Source of the DNA: Symploca sp. SIO1C2
Lineage (GTDB): Bacteria; Cyanobacteriota; Cyanobacteriia; Cyanobacteriales; Coleofasciculaceae
Direction: 5' to 3'
NCBI GenBank assembly: GCA_010672925.1
Contig: JAAHFP010000022.1
Span: 45,730-109,729, forward strand
Length of the DNA: 64,000 bases
Each line of letters begins with the position of its first letter. Position 1 is the stretch's first letter. Below are positions 42,708-51,418 of this stretch, piece after piece. The position numbers were made by a program, and so were the translations under genes. Below the pieces are notes generated by a model that did not search any database, had not been told where the DNA came from, and saw nothing but the letters and a program-made list of their open reading frames with translations.

Positions 42708-45446
42708 ATGGCAACCCTAGAATTCCCCATCCTAATTGAAGGCGCTACACAATCCTTCCAAATAGAGTCATCATTGGGAAATTTAGGAGATGGCTTTGAC
42801 CAACTAAGCCTACCTTGTGGTCGTGTTATCAACGAATCCTGGGAATTGTCCACCCCGGCAATCTCCACAGAAGAGAAAAATGAGTTAATCGAGAAATTGC
42901 GATCGCTTTCCGGTGCTTCCTCCTTTCAATGGCGTTTCTTGCCAGAGGATGATTACGAAAATTATCTGTGCGACAATTGGAGGGAACACCCCCTAGGACA
43001 GGACTTATGGGGAATCAACATAACCATCCAACGCACTGACCACTGGGTAATTGATGAATGCCTACTACGTCCAGTAGATGAAGTTACTGACCATCCCCTA
43101 ATCCCCATCAACCTCTACTACGGCTCAAATCAATCATTCCAAGCCAAATACTTAGGCCCTCGCCTTGCCGGTGGAGTTGAACACCGTGGTAGTTTTGGGA
43201 TGAACGCTACCACTAATAGCTGGTCTATCAAAGCGCCACTGAATACAGATGCATCGATGGAATTACTAACATTTCTAAAGGATAGATGCGGTAGCAGCTT
43301 TGAATTTAGATTAGTACCCAACCAGTCAGGACAAATTTACCATTGTCTTTCCTGGCAAAGAAAGTATCTGGGTAACGGATGGTGGGAATGGTCAGCGGAA
43401 TTTAAACGCAATGTCCAGCCATTCCGCAAGTCAGATGTTTTGCTGATTAAGGAGCTATTCGATTTTTATAGCAATCGCAACGAGATTATTGCAGTAATCA
43501 ACGCTACGTTTGCCGACTTAGACGAGAAGCTAGATGGTTCCCTTAACTGGCTGACAACTTACACCCGTGACGAATATCCCCTAATTCTCAACTCCCAGTA
43601 CTTACTGGTCAATTCCTTCCACACAGTATTAGGACGCGGTGGGTATTTTCCTCCATCCGCTGGCCCCACTGAAGCCCAAGCTGTGATTAGTCGTGCCTGC
43701 TGTGTTGCCTATCTAGCTACGGGCAATCAAGCATGGCTCAACTTGGCTATTGCCACAGGAGATGCACTACTGGCATATTTTTACGTGGTTCCTATTACTT
43801 CCGGATGGACTACCGCTGATGGCATTAGGGTTCCTCATTGGTTAATCAATATCAAAGCCCCGTTTGTTGCCAAAGGAGCGATCGCAGAAGATCCTCTTAA
43901 TATGGGGCATTTTGATCTAGTACTGGACTTTGTTAATGGAATTGCCCAAATTCCTGCTGGCCATCCCCATTGGGGAGACTTGGTAGCCAATGTTTACCGC
44001 GTCTATCCCGCCACGGACAAACTGCTGTGGCAGAATGTTTTTGCTCAGCCGATTGGGGGATTTAGTTATCCTCTCGACTACTGGGTAACCAATGTCATGC
44101 TGGAAGGCATTGTTTCTCGCCAATATGGAGATTCGGAATCCCCAGGAGGAAGAGTCCCTACTCCTACCAATGAACCCACAGGGACTATCGTCTTGGCAAC
44201 ACCTTTTACAGGACAAGCCAAGGTAGTATACTCTACTTACTCTGGTGGAGTTATCTACGTTAACGAACTGTTTGAACCCTATCCCATGTGGCGGCGACTG
44301 AGAGTAGGGGAGGCGCTAGCAGCTATCGATGTATTCCCCTGGTCAGCAGATGCTTACACCCTGTTGTACCAACTAACGGGAGCCTCACGTTTCCTAGATG
44401 CCTACAACGCCACAGTTTACAGCGAAGTTATCGCCGCTACGGTTATTAACCCATCCTCTTGGTACAAAAAAGAAGATTCTCCCAATCCTTTCTCCTACCC
44501 TGGCTCCCAAGTTATCCCAGTCCCCGATACTCGTGCCTACACCGCTTCACGAGTAGCCCTAGGAGATAAACTCAATTGGTTGCAAGTTGATGTAGCAGCA
44601 GATGCCAATCCTTACCCTTCCATTGAACTACAAAACTTTGCCGTAGCAGTATACATGGCGCGTGAGTCTACAGTCTATGTGGAGGCAGCGGGCAGTGAGG
44701 CCACGGAATTAGAGGTAGTACTTTCGCTATCCAAAGACCCGTTTGATTTTAGCCTTTACTATATTGCTCGATTACCGGTTCCTGGATTAGGAATACCCAT
44801 AGGTCGTATTTTTGTCCCACAGGAATTCTTGTTATGGGATACAACGAAAACCTCCTGGCATCCTCACATAGCTGATAACCCTATCTATACTTATCAAGGA
44901 GGTAGAAGTAGCGTTGCGATCGCGAGAATTAGTGACATCATTGAAGGTATCCCTAGGCAGGTGTGGAAAATTGACGTTGAGGGGTATGTTAGTCAAGGTT
45001 ATGCAGGAGCCGGGTTAGTCTTGATTGGGGCTGTGACCAAGTTCCCCCTAAGGCTTTACCTCAAGCATGTTGGCAATGACACTAGTGCCTGGATAGCAGT
45101 AACCGTCAATGGTATTAAGTACCATCGGGTACTTGAGAAAGCTGATTGGCAAGAAGTAGTATTACCTGCGGTTGTGTTTGAAGATCTCGACAATGACTTA
45201 GCCACACCAGCCGGTGATGTAATTACCCATATTGAGATCGAAGCAGCATTTGGGCTAACTAGCACCTGGATTTGGTGGGTAAGCGCTGCTCCCAATGAGT
45301 TGCCTGTGCCAGTGCAAACCTACAAAGCAACCTTGGTTTCTAGAATTAAGACTGCCCATACTTTTTGGTGTGGAGATTTTACTGCGATCAATTCCCCTTC
45401 TGAGCAACTGAAATATTCCCCAATCGGAGACACCTGCAAAGACTGA
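42708..45446 (+). CDS. Large tail-tip protein: two M-like domains plus long C-terminal part
   Basis: The 912-residue protein opens with two domains resembling phage minor tail protein M: residues 1-115 (FQWRFLPEDDYENYLCDNW) and about 125-240 (SFEFRLVPNQSGQIYHCLSW). Residues about 245-560 look like a helical toroid of the glycosidase/lyase kind (AYLATGNQAWLNLAIATGDA). The remainder is beta-rich (YLKHVGNDTSAWIAVTVNG), as in carbohydrate-binding or fibre domains. Such a fusion could bind and degrade a surface polysaccharide. The stop falls just before an IS left end, so the native C-terminus is uncertain. Functions are inferred from pattern. Confidence 0.55.
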   Translation: MATLEFPILIEGATQSFQIESSLGNLGDGFDQLSLPCGRVINESWELSTPAISTEEKNELIEKLRSLSGASSFQWRFLPEDDYENYLCDNWREHPLGQDLWGINITIQRTDHWVIDECLLRPVDEVTDHPLIPINLYYGSNQSFQAKYLGPRLAGGVEHRGSFGMNATTNSWSIKAPLNTDASMELLTFLKDRCGSSFEFRLVPNQSGQIYHCLSWQRKYLGNGWWEWSAEFKRNVQPFRKSDVLLIKELFDFYSNRNEIIAVINATFADLDEKLDGSLNWLTTYTRDEYPLILNSQYLLVNSFHTVLGRGGYFPPSAGPTEAQAVISRACCVAYLATGNQAWLNLAIATGDALLAYFYVVPITSGWTTADGIRVPHWLINIKAPFVAKGAIAEDPLNMGHFDLVLDFVNGIAQIPAGHPHWGDLVANVYRVYPATDKLLWQNVFAQPIGGFSYPLDYWVTNVMLEGIVSRQYGDSESPGGRVPTPTNEPTGTIVLATPFTGQAKVVYSTYSGGVIYVNELFEPYPMWRRLRVGEALAAIDVFPWSADAYTLLYQLTGASRFLDAYNATVYSEVIAATVINPSSWYKKEDSPNPFSYPGSQVIPVPDTRAYTASRVALGDKLNWLQVDVAADANPYPSIELQNFAVAVYMARESTVYVEAAGSEATELEVVLSLSKDPFDFSLYYIARLPVPGLGIPIGRIFVPQEFLLWDTTKTSWHPHIADNPIYTYQGGRSSVAIARISDIIEGIPRQVWKIDVEGYVSQGYAGAGLVLIGAVTKFPLRLYLKHVGNDTSAWIAVTVNGIKYHRVLEKADWQEVVLPAVVFEDLDNDLATPAGDVITHIEIEAAFGLTSTWIWWVSAAPNELPVPVQTYKATLVSRIKTAHTFWCGDFTAINSPSEQLKYSPIGDTCKD

Positions 45447-45449
45447 CCA

Positions 45450-46945
45450 AAAATCTTAGGGCGCAAGCCCCTGAATTCTATTCATGGGGATAAGCCCGTG
45501 GGGAATTTATTCCCCGTGCAAATTTTTCTATCAAATTGCTAATACTAATATCACGCTGATCTGCTTATTTATTCATGTTTTACCAAGCAGTATATGTTAA
45601 TATTACTATTACTTTTAATTTATTTTTATCATGTAGAATATGTACATTTTTTAATTTTTTGATTGTATTTTTTCTTGCACAGTATATACTATCTTTAGTA
45701 GATAAAATTAAGGAGGTGATGAAAAAAGTGTTGGTACTGGAATATAAAGCTGTGGTCAAAAAAACACAAGCAATTGCTATCGAGGAAGCTATCCGTACTT
45801 CTAAGTTTGTCAGAAACAAAGTTTTGAGGTACTGGATGGATAACCATGGCATTGGCAAAAAAGAACTTTATCAGTACAACACTCAACTCCGAGCAGAATA
45901 CAGTTTTGTCAAAGAACTCAACTCCCATGCTTGCCAAGCATCAGTAGAGAACGTAGAACGCGCAATTCAACGATTTTTTGCTAATTGCAAGTCCAACAAA
46001 CCTGGCCCTAAGGGATATCCAAAGTTTAAAAAACATACCCGTTCTGTTGAGTATAAACAGTCGGGCTGGAAGCTTCACCCTACCAAGCGTCGAATTAATT
46101 TTCTAGACAAAAAGGGTATTGGTGAGCTGAAGCTACTAGGGAAGTGGGACATACATACATTTGATGTCAGGCTGATTAAGCGAGTCCGGATTGTACGCCG
46201 TGCTGATGGCTATTATGTTCAGTTTTGTGTCAAAGTTGAGCATCAATCAATAGCCCCAATAAGCCATGCACAAGTTGGTATCGATGTCGGACTTGAATAC
46301 TTCTACTCAGATAGCAACGGTCACCATGAGGAGAATCCCAGGTTTTTACGTCAAGCTGAACAGGACATCAAACGTTCCCAGCGCAATATCTACAAGAAGA
46401 AGAAAGGTTCATCTGGCAGAAGAAAAGCTCGTGGGATTTATGCCCGCAAGCATTTGAGAGTAACAAGAAAGAGGAATGAACACGCTAAAAAATTAGCGCG
46501 TAACTTATGCATAGCTAACGCTAAGGTTGTCTTGGAAGACTTAAATGTAAGCGGACTGGTAAAGAATCACAAGCTAGCCAAGAGTATTGTTGATGCATCT
46601 TGGTATAACTTCCGTCAATGGCTCGAATACTTTGGTAAGAAATTTGGCACAGAAATAATTACAGTAGCGCCACACTTCACCAGTCAGGATTGTTCAAATT
46701 GTGGTGCAAGAGTTCAGAAATCTCTAAGTACTCGTACTCATTCTTGCCCAAAATGTGGACACATTGAACACAGGGATGTGAACGCTGCCAAAGTAATTTT
46801 AAGTCGTGTAAACGGTAGGGGAGGGCATCCCCAAACTAACGCTGGTGGAGATGTTTCCTCTACTTCGGTTGGTCGCAAGACCTGTCGAGGCAAGAAACGT
46901 CGTTGAAACTAGAATCCCCCGGCTTCTAGCCGTGGGGAGTGTCAA
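45450..46945 (+). mobile_element. TnpB-only IS between tail genes
   Basis: The left end shows AAAATCTTAGGGCGCAAGCC and a GGGGATAAGCCCGTGGGG-type stem. The right end shows TAGAATCCCCCGGCTTC and GTGGGGAGTGTCAAAA. The right end truncates the M-like gene at 46926. Confidence 0.7.
45719..46906 (+). CDS. tnpB: TnpB RNA-guided nuclease with zinc ribbon
   Basis: The 395-residue protein has RuvC D in VGIDVGLEYFYSDSNG, E in VVLEDLNVSGLVKNH, a ribbon CSNCG...CPKCG and a final D in EHRDVNAAKVIL. A strong ribosome site (AAGGAGG at 45709-45715) lies just upstream; ATG 45719 or GTG 45728 are the best starts, and the frame upstream to 45575 is hydrophobic and non-native. It belongs to the same subfamily as 21013 and 27843. 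The frame is intact. Confidence 0.85.
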   Translation: MKKVLVLEYKAVVKKTQAIAIEEAIRTSKFVRNKVLRYWMDNHGIGKKELYQYNTQLRAEYSFVKELNSHACQASVENVERAIQRFFANCKSNKPGPKGYPKFKKHTRSVEYKQSGWKLHPTKRRINFLDKKGIGELKLLGKWDIHTFDVRLIKRVRIVRRADGYYVQFCVKVEHQSIAPISHAQVGIDVGLEYFYSDSNGHHEENPRFLRQAEQDIKRSQRNIYKKKKGSSGRRKARGIYARKHLRVTRKRNEHAKKLARNLCIANAKVVLEDLNVSGLVKNHKLAKSIVDASWYNFRQWLEYFGKKFGTEIITVAPHFTSQDCSNCGARVQKSLSTRTHSCPKCGHIEHRDVNAAKVILSRVNGRGGHPQTNAGGDVSSTSVGRKTCRGKKRR

Positions 46946-47201
46946 AATAGTAATCTTTGTAGGACAACGAAGGGAGAGGACGCCACTGAAATTTTACCCA
47001 ACCCGAATAGGCAGTTAACAACTCAACAGTCTCTAGCATCTCACTTTCCGTTAGTTTGGGTGCTGAAACATGCCACTCTTCCCTCTGGCTCCCAGATACA
47101 CGAGCATTAAGCTGATATCCATCCCCCAATTTTGTCTGAAACTCTACAGGTTGATTAGTCTGTGTTGCCCCAAATTGAGGAGTTAAACTAAGGACTGCCA
47201 T
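46926..47201 (-). CDS. Phage minor tail protein M-like, 3'-truncated by IS
   Basis: The N-terminal 86 residues (LSLTPQFGATQTNQPVEFQT, then WHVSAPKLTESEMLETVELL and WVKFQWRPLPSLSYKDYYF) resemble the M-like domains in the 912-residue protein. The last residues (DTPHG) are encoded by the IS end, so the C-terminal 20-40 residues, including the usual Cys-containing end, are lost. Its start overlaps the stop of the upstream gene. Probably non-functional. Confidence 0.6.
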   Translation of the reverse strand: MAVLSLTPQFGATQTNQPVEFQTKLGDGYQLNARVSGSQREEWHVSAPKLTESEMLETVELLTAYSGWVKFQWRPLPSLSYKDYYFDTPHG

Positions 47202-47923
47202 TATCTTTTGAGAATCCCATCAATCGTAATCGAAGTAGTACCTGAAGCAACCTGGGCTTGCAACCGAATTTTTTGATATCGAGTGCAGTTAATCTCCAAC
47301 TGCCCATCGGAAGTTGCTCCCATAGCAGGCAGGTTGTAAGCATCAATAATCGGGATTAGGGTATTATTACTTTGTTTGCCCATCCCTGTCCCGTAGCTGC
47401 TGACTATTCCAGCAGATGCCAGCAACGCATAGCTGAAGGGAGTTTGAGAGGAGTAAAAACCTTGGGTCTGAAAGTCCGTCAGAGCCTCTGATCCGGTATT
47501 TTGAATCTTGAGTGACAAGAAGTGCCAGTCACTGGTGTCTACCTCAAGAACCGTTGTCAAAGAAGTCCCTACGCTAGCAGTAGTAGTTGTAGTTAGTTCT
47601 AATGACAAAGCCGCACTACCACCACCTCCACTGCCGAGATGGTTAGCAATATAGCGTAGCCGCGCCATTAATGAACCAGTGGCAGATTCTGCATCAGCAG
47701 TAGCGCCAACAATGCCCAAAAAAGTTGTCCAACGCTGTAGCAATCTCTTGAATAGCGCAATCAGAGAAAAATTTCCTGTATCACTCGTGGCTGCACCGTC
47801 AGAAGTGAAGCCAATGCCTCGATTCTGAAAATAGGGACGATGTGGATCGCCATTTGTGCCAGTCCCGTCTGCTTCTCGATATAGGGTTGTCCCAGAAGCC
47901 CCAGTATAGCTTTGGTTGGCCAT
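47201..47923 (-). CDS. Prophage tail-region protein, unknown
   Basis: The 240-residue protein (start ATG 47923; MANQSYTGASGTTLYREADG) has a helical stretch (SLIALFKRLLQRWTTFLGIV), a Gly linker (HLGSGGGGS) and a beta-rich C-terminal half (ISLKIQNTGSEALTDF-like) that resembles small virion or fibre-associated domains. It is coupled by one base to the M-like gene and is divergent from the L gene 47 bases away. No family is recognised. Confidence 0.5.
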   Translation of the reverse strand: MANQSYTGASGTTLYREADGTGTNGDPHRPYFQNRGIGFTSDGAATSDTGNFSLIALFKRLLQRWTTFLGIVGATADAESATGSLMARLRYIANHLGSGGGGSAALSLELTTTTTASVGTSLTTVLEVDTSDWHFLSLKIQNTGSEALTDFQTQGFYSSQTPFSYALLASAGIVSSYGTGMGKQSNNTLIPIIDAYNLPAMGATSDGQLEINCTRYQKIRLQAQVASGTTSITIDGILKR

Positions 47924-47970
47924 GTCATAATAAAGTAAGTTATTTCTTTTAATTATCACATAGCTGAACT

Positions 47971-48618
47971 GTGACCAGTATTTTTCAGACAGTTCAATCC
48001 CTTGACTTAGAAGCCCCCATTGACTTATTCCGAATCTGGGACACAGGCATACCTTCTACCTACTTTACCAATATCTCCGGGGTAGTTTTTGCCGGAATCT
48101 CTTACCAACCAATTCCTTGCAAATTTGAATGGCTTAATCTCACTTCCGAAGGGGCTGTACCAGGATCAAGTTTAGTGGCTTCCGATGTCAAAGGGATTCT
48201 CGGTGGTTTAGTAGAAGCTTATGGCGGGTTACTAGGGGCAAAACTAGAAGCAACTCAGACCTGGAGATTGTTTCTCGATGGGCAACCAGGACAAGATGCT
48301 ACTCAGTTCAGAGGGCCAGTTAAGCTGCGAATCAACCAACGCACCTGGGAGCCCATGAATCAAATTGAGTTTCAATGTGTCTCTGGCTTTGACCTTGAAC
48401 GCCTCACTTTACCCAATCGTGCTTATCTTAAACGCTGTCAATGGTTGCTAGGGGATGAAAATTGTCGAGCACCAGGGCATATCAGCTATGATTTAGCCGG
48501 TAATCCTACATCAGATCCAACACAACGGGCTTGTGGAAAAGATTTGGCTAGCTGCCGAAGGTATCATGGTCATGTTCGACATTTTGGTGGGTTTGTAGGA
48601 ATTCAAAGGTACAACTGA
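47971..48618 (+). CDS. Phage minor tail protein L-like
   Basis: The 215-residue protein begins IFQTVQSLDLEAPIDLFRIW, contains YQPIPCKFEWLNLTSEGAVP and RCQWLLGDENCRAPG, and ends CRRYHGHVRHFGGFVGIQRY. Lambda L-like proteins share the pair of Cys regions (here CQWLLGDENC and C-x-KDLASC) that can hold an iron-sulphur cluster in the tail tip, and the closing FGGFxGI. The gene is complete. The CRISPR leader C begins within 60 bases of its stop. Confidence 0.75.
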   Translation: MTSIFQTVQSLDLEAPIDLFRIWDTGIPSTYFTNISGVVFAGISYQPIPCKFEWLNLTSEGAVPGSSLVASDVKGILGGLVEAYGGLLGAKLEATQTWRLFLDGQPGQDATQFRGPVKLRINQRTWEPMNQIEFQCVSGFDLERLTLPNRAYLKRCQWLLGDENCRAPGHISYDLAGNPTSDPTQRACGKDLASCRRYHGHVRHFGGFVGIQRYN

Positions 48619-48886
48619 AGCGAGTAGGGACTTCTCTATTTTCAACCACTAACTCTGCTCAAAGCTATATACTATCTGGGCTTAAGGGCAATTTCCCAAC
48701 CCTTATCGACGCACCTCGCCAAATCGCTGAAACCCGCATTCTTTCGTTGAGGTGTGTCGATGCCTTGCTACGAAAGGGTTTGAGGGGTGTATTTTTGGCA
48801 AATTTTGGCAAGATGTACTGCTATAATTAGAGGTGCGTCGATTTGGCGGCTGAAACCCTTACTGGGTAAGGCTCCCTGAACGACCT
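48619..48886 (+). promoter_or_regulatory. Leader of CRISPR array C
   Basis: Arm ATCGACGCACCTC (48705-48717), a 31-base core with AAATCGCTGAAAC, inverted arm GAGGTGTGTCGAT (48749-48761; one mismatch), TATAAT at 48832-48837 in an extended -10, and a third copy GAGGTGCGTCGAT (48840-48852). No left-facing array is attached here, unlike A, B and D. Presumably it was lost next to the L gene. Confidence 0.65.
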
Positions 48887-49577
48887 CTTCCCACTCGCTG
48901 GGAAAACTACTTGAATGGAAACATTTTGGTTTGCCTTGGCTTGTAGTCTACTGGTTCGCTTCCCACTCGCTGGGAAAACTACTTGAATGGAAACGAAAGT
49001 ACAGGTCGATGTAAGGCTCGCCACCGTCAAACTTCCCACTCGCTGGGAAAACTACTTGAATGGAAACACATTGTGAGCACTTTGTGCAACAAAAGGCTGG
49101 TGCACAAAACTTCCCACTCGCTGGGAAAACTACTTGAATGGAAACCAGAAAAACTAAGGGGTAAATTTTCATAACTAACCTTCCCACTCGCTGGGAAAAC
49201 TACTTGAATGGAAACACTTCTATAATCTGGAATCCATCTCCAGTGTATAGATTTTGCTTCCCACTGGCTGGGAAAACTAATTGAATGGAAACCCCTTTTG
49301 GGGCTTTGTAACTTCAAATTCCAAATTAACTTCCCACTGGCTGGGAAAACTAATTGAATGGAAACCCTACGCTCGTGGTGAATCCGCCTTTTTTTTTCTT
49401 CCCACTTGCTGGGAAAACTAATTGAATGGAAACATGCCGAATCGGTCGTTAGGCCAACAGCCTTTGTCAACTTCCCACTTGCTGGGAAAACTAATTGAAT
49501 GGAAACTCGCGGTAGTAGATCCGCTGCTCAGCCTCACCAGCCTTCCCACTCGCTGGGAAAACTAGTCGAATAGAGAG
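48887..49577 (+). CRISPR. CRISPR array C: 10 repeats, 9 spacers
   Basis: Repeats at 48887, 48959, 49032, 49110, 49180, 49257, 49330, 49398, 49471 and 49542 (degenerate). The first five have CTCGCTGGG with ACTACTTG; the next two CTGGCTGGG and the next two CTTGCTGGG, all four with ACTAATTG. So the array is built of repeat blocks. Spacers are 32-42 bases. Confidence 0.95.
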
Positions 49578-49595
49578 CGAAACTTTTCTCTCATC

Positions 49596-49623
49596 TAGCC
49601 TCCAGCATCTCTGCTAGGGGCTA
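49596..49623 (+). terminator. Array C terminator hairpin
   Basis: TAGCCTC pairs with GGGGCTA and TTTT follows. It is the same trailer as at 35086. The following gap up to 49781 matches 35114-35270. Confidence 0.55.
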
Positions 49624-49781
49624 TTTTGATGTAAGATTGCCAACAGTATTTGCGATCAGCTTCGCTGGTGCTGAAAGCAATCGCAATTCCAAAACAGCGG
49701 AAAAAGTCAGAAACACTGTAACTACTCAGTGATGCTGATATCTGCAATATTGCGGCAATAACGTAGTGCGGTTACTCTTTT

Positions 49782-50363
49782 TTAACCTGCCTCTAAAACC
49801 TGTTCAGCAGTCAGTTTCAGTTCAGGGAAAGTTCGAGAAACAATCCGTTGGTTACCAGTGAATTCAGTTGCCTGATACTGACCATTAACTAACAGCAGTA
49901 CAATCACAACCTTTGCTTGAGGGTCAATAATCCAATATTCAGGAATACCCCGTTGCTCATACTGTTGTCGCTTTTCAACGTAATCGCGCTGATAGTTATT
50001 ATCTCTTTGATTGCGGTAGGGACTAACCACCTCAACAACTAACTGTGGGGGAGCCATATTGAGAGTGATAGTTTGTCGCTTTTTTGTTGGCTCAAGATGT
50101 TCTTCTCTAATTACTACCAAGTCAGGGAAGCGGTTCTGTGTTTTACCAATTACTTGCAATTCACAGCAATTGGTAGGGAAAACCAAACGTCGGTCAATCA
50201 ATTGGACTAATTCATCTCTTAGCCACAGGGCAATCCAGATGTTTTCTCCTGACTCTGGAGGCATTAGTATCAGTTCCCCATCGCATAATTCATAGCGGTT
50301 ATCAGTACCATCGTCATATTCGAGATATTGCTCAAAGGTCAATTTTACCGTTGTTTGAGTCAT
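49782..50363 (-). CDS. Uma2-family (DUF820) endonuclease-like protein, copy 2
   Basis: The 193-residue protein is a close relative of the one at 35271. It has [30 protein letters not shown] (D), [12 protein letters not shown] (E) and YVEKRQQYEQRGIPEYW (K). It lies in the same position, between a right-facing array trailer and a left-facing array, and is part of the duplicated block. Substitutions are mostly conservative, so both copies appear maintained. Confidence 0.82.
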   Translation of the reverse strand: MTQTTVKLTFEQYLEYDDGTDNRYELCDGELILMPPESGENIWIALWLRDELVQLIDRRLVFPTNCCELQVIGKTQNRFPDLVVIREEHLEPTKKRQTITLNMAPPQLVVEVVSPYRNQRDNNYQRDYVEKRQQYEQRGIPEYWIIDPQAKVVIVLLLVNGQYQATEFTGNQRIVSRTFPELKLTAEQVLEAG

Positions 50364-50566
50364 TTTCTTCCCGTTCCATAATACCTACCCAAAGCCACCT
50401 CTCTCGAAACCGAGCTGAGCCTAGGTAACATTGGTACTCACCTTTCTGTTTATTGTAGCTCTAGCGTGACGACTAAAGAATGTGCTTACTCGGCAGACTG
50501 ACCAGTAGCTGCTGAAGAGATTCGGTTGTACGACATTCAGTTGATGCAATCCCTGGTTTTAATGAG
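50364..50566. other. Intergenic spacer between Uma2 copy 2 and array D-left
   Basis: No gene is seen. The stretch is nearly identical to 35850-36049. Confidence 0.5.
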
Positions 50567-50595
50567 AAAGCTGACCTTCTGGGAGGGTCAGCTTT
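50567..50595 (-). terminator. Array D-left terminator
   Basis: Stem AAAGCTGACC/GGTCAGCTTT, identical to 33809 and 36050. Confidence 0.6.
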
Positions 50596-50925
50596 TTGGC
50601 TTTAAGTAGTTTCCCCAGCGAGTGGGGAGTTTTGGGCAAATACCACAGGTTTGGCTTCCATATTTTGTTTCCATTCAATTAGTTTCCCCAGCGAGTGGGG
50701 AGTTTATCTCCGCCCTCAATCTAATCCCTTCCCAAAAGACCCGTTTCCATTCAATTAGTTTCCCCAGCGAGTGGGGAGTAATATCAATATTATATATTGT
50801 GATGGCGGTTATTTTAGTTTCCATTCAATTAGTTTCCCCAGCGAGTGGGGAGGCAGCTGGAGGGCAAAGACCTTCAAAATGCCCAAAATGTTTCCATTCA
50901 ATTAGTTTCCCCAGCGAGTGGGGAG
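50594..50925 (-). CRISPR. CRISPR array D-left: 5 repeats, 4 spacers
   Basis: Repeats at 50594 (degenerate), 50667, 50743, 50817 and 50890, all of the CCCC-stem family with AGCGAG loop. Transcribed leftward. Spacers are 37-40 bases. Confidence 0.92.
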
Positions 50926-51418
50926 GGCTCTATTTTAAACCCTTACCCAGTAAAGAGTCCAGGAGCAGTTTGCGTTAGCGAAGCGAGACGTTAGTCTGGG
51001 GGTATAGATTTGTTAGTACAAATATCCCAAACACCTCTAAAAAAAATAGCTGAAACCCTTGCCAGGAGAGTAGGCGAGGAGGTCTACGCAAGAATCAGCA
51101 TTTCAGCGATTTTCTGACCCCCTCGCATAATGTTACTTTCTATTGGTAAGGCATATCAAACATTAGCAATAAAAAGCATCACAAACCTTCTCAAAGCTAT
51201 ATGCTATCTGGGCTTAAGGGCAATTTTCTAACCCTTATCGACGCACCTCGCCAAATCGCTGAAACCCGCATTCCTTCGTTGAGGTGCGTCGATGCCTTGC
51301 TACGAGAGGATTTGAGGGGTATATTTTTGGCAAATTTTGGCAAGATGTACTGCTATAATTGGAGGTGCGTCGATTCAGCGGCTGAAACCCTTACTGGGTA
51401 AGGCTCCCTGAACGAACT
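50926..51418. promoter_or_regulatory. Shared leader region between arrays D-left and D-right
   Basis: Right set: ATCGACGCACCTC (51237-51249) and GAGGTGCGTCGAT (51281-51293) are perfect 13-base inverted arms 31 bases apart; TATAAT at 51354-51359; third copy GAGGTGCGTCGAT at 51362-51374. Left set: GACCCCCTCGC (51116-51126) and GGCGAGGAGGTC (51073-51084) are also 31 bases apart with one mismatch; a third copy is split by a short interspersed repeat (GTTAGCGAAGCGAGACG) near 50975. No gene is seen. Confidence 0.72.
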
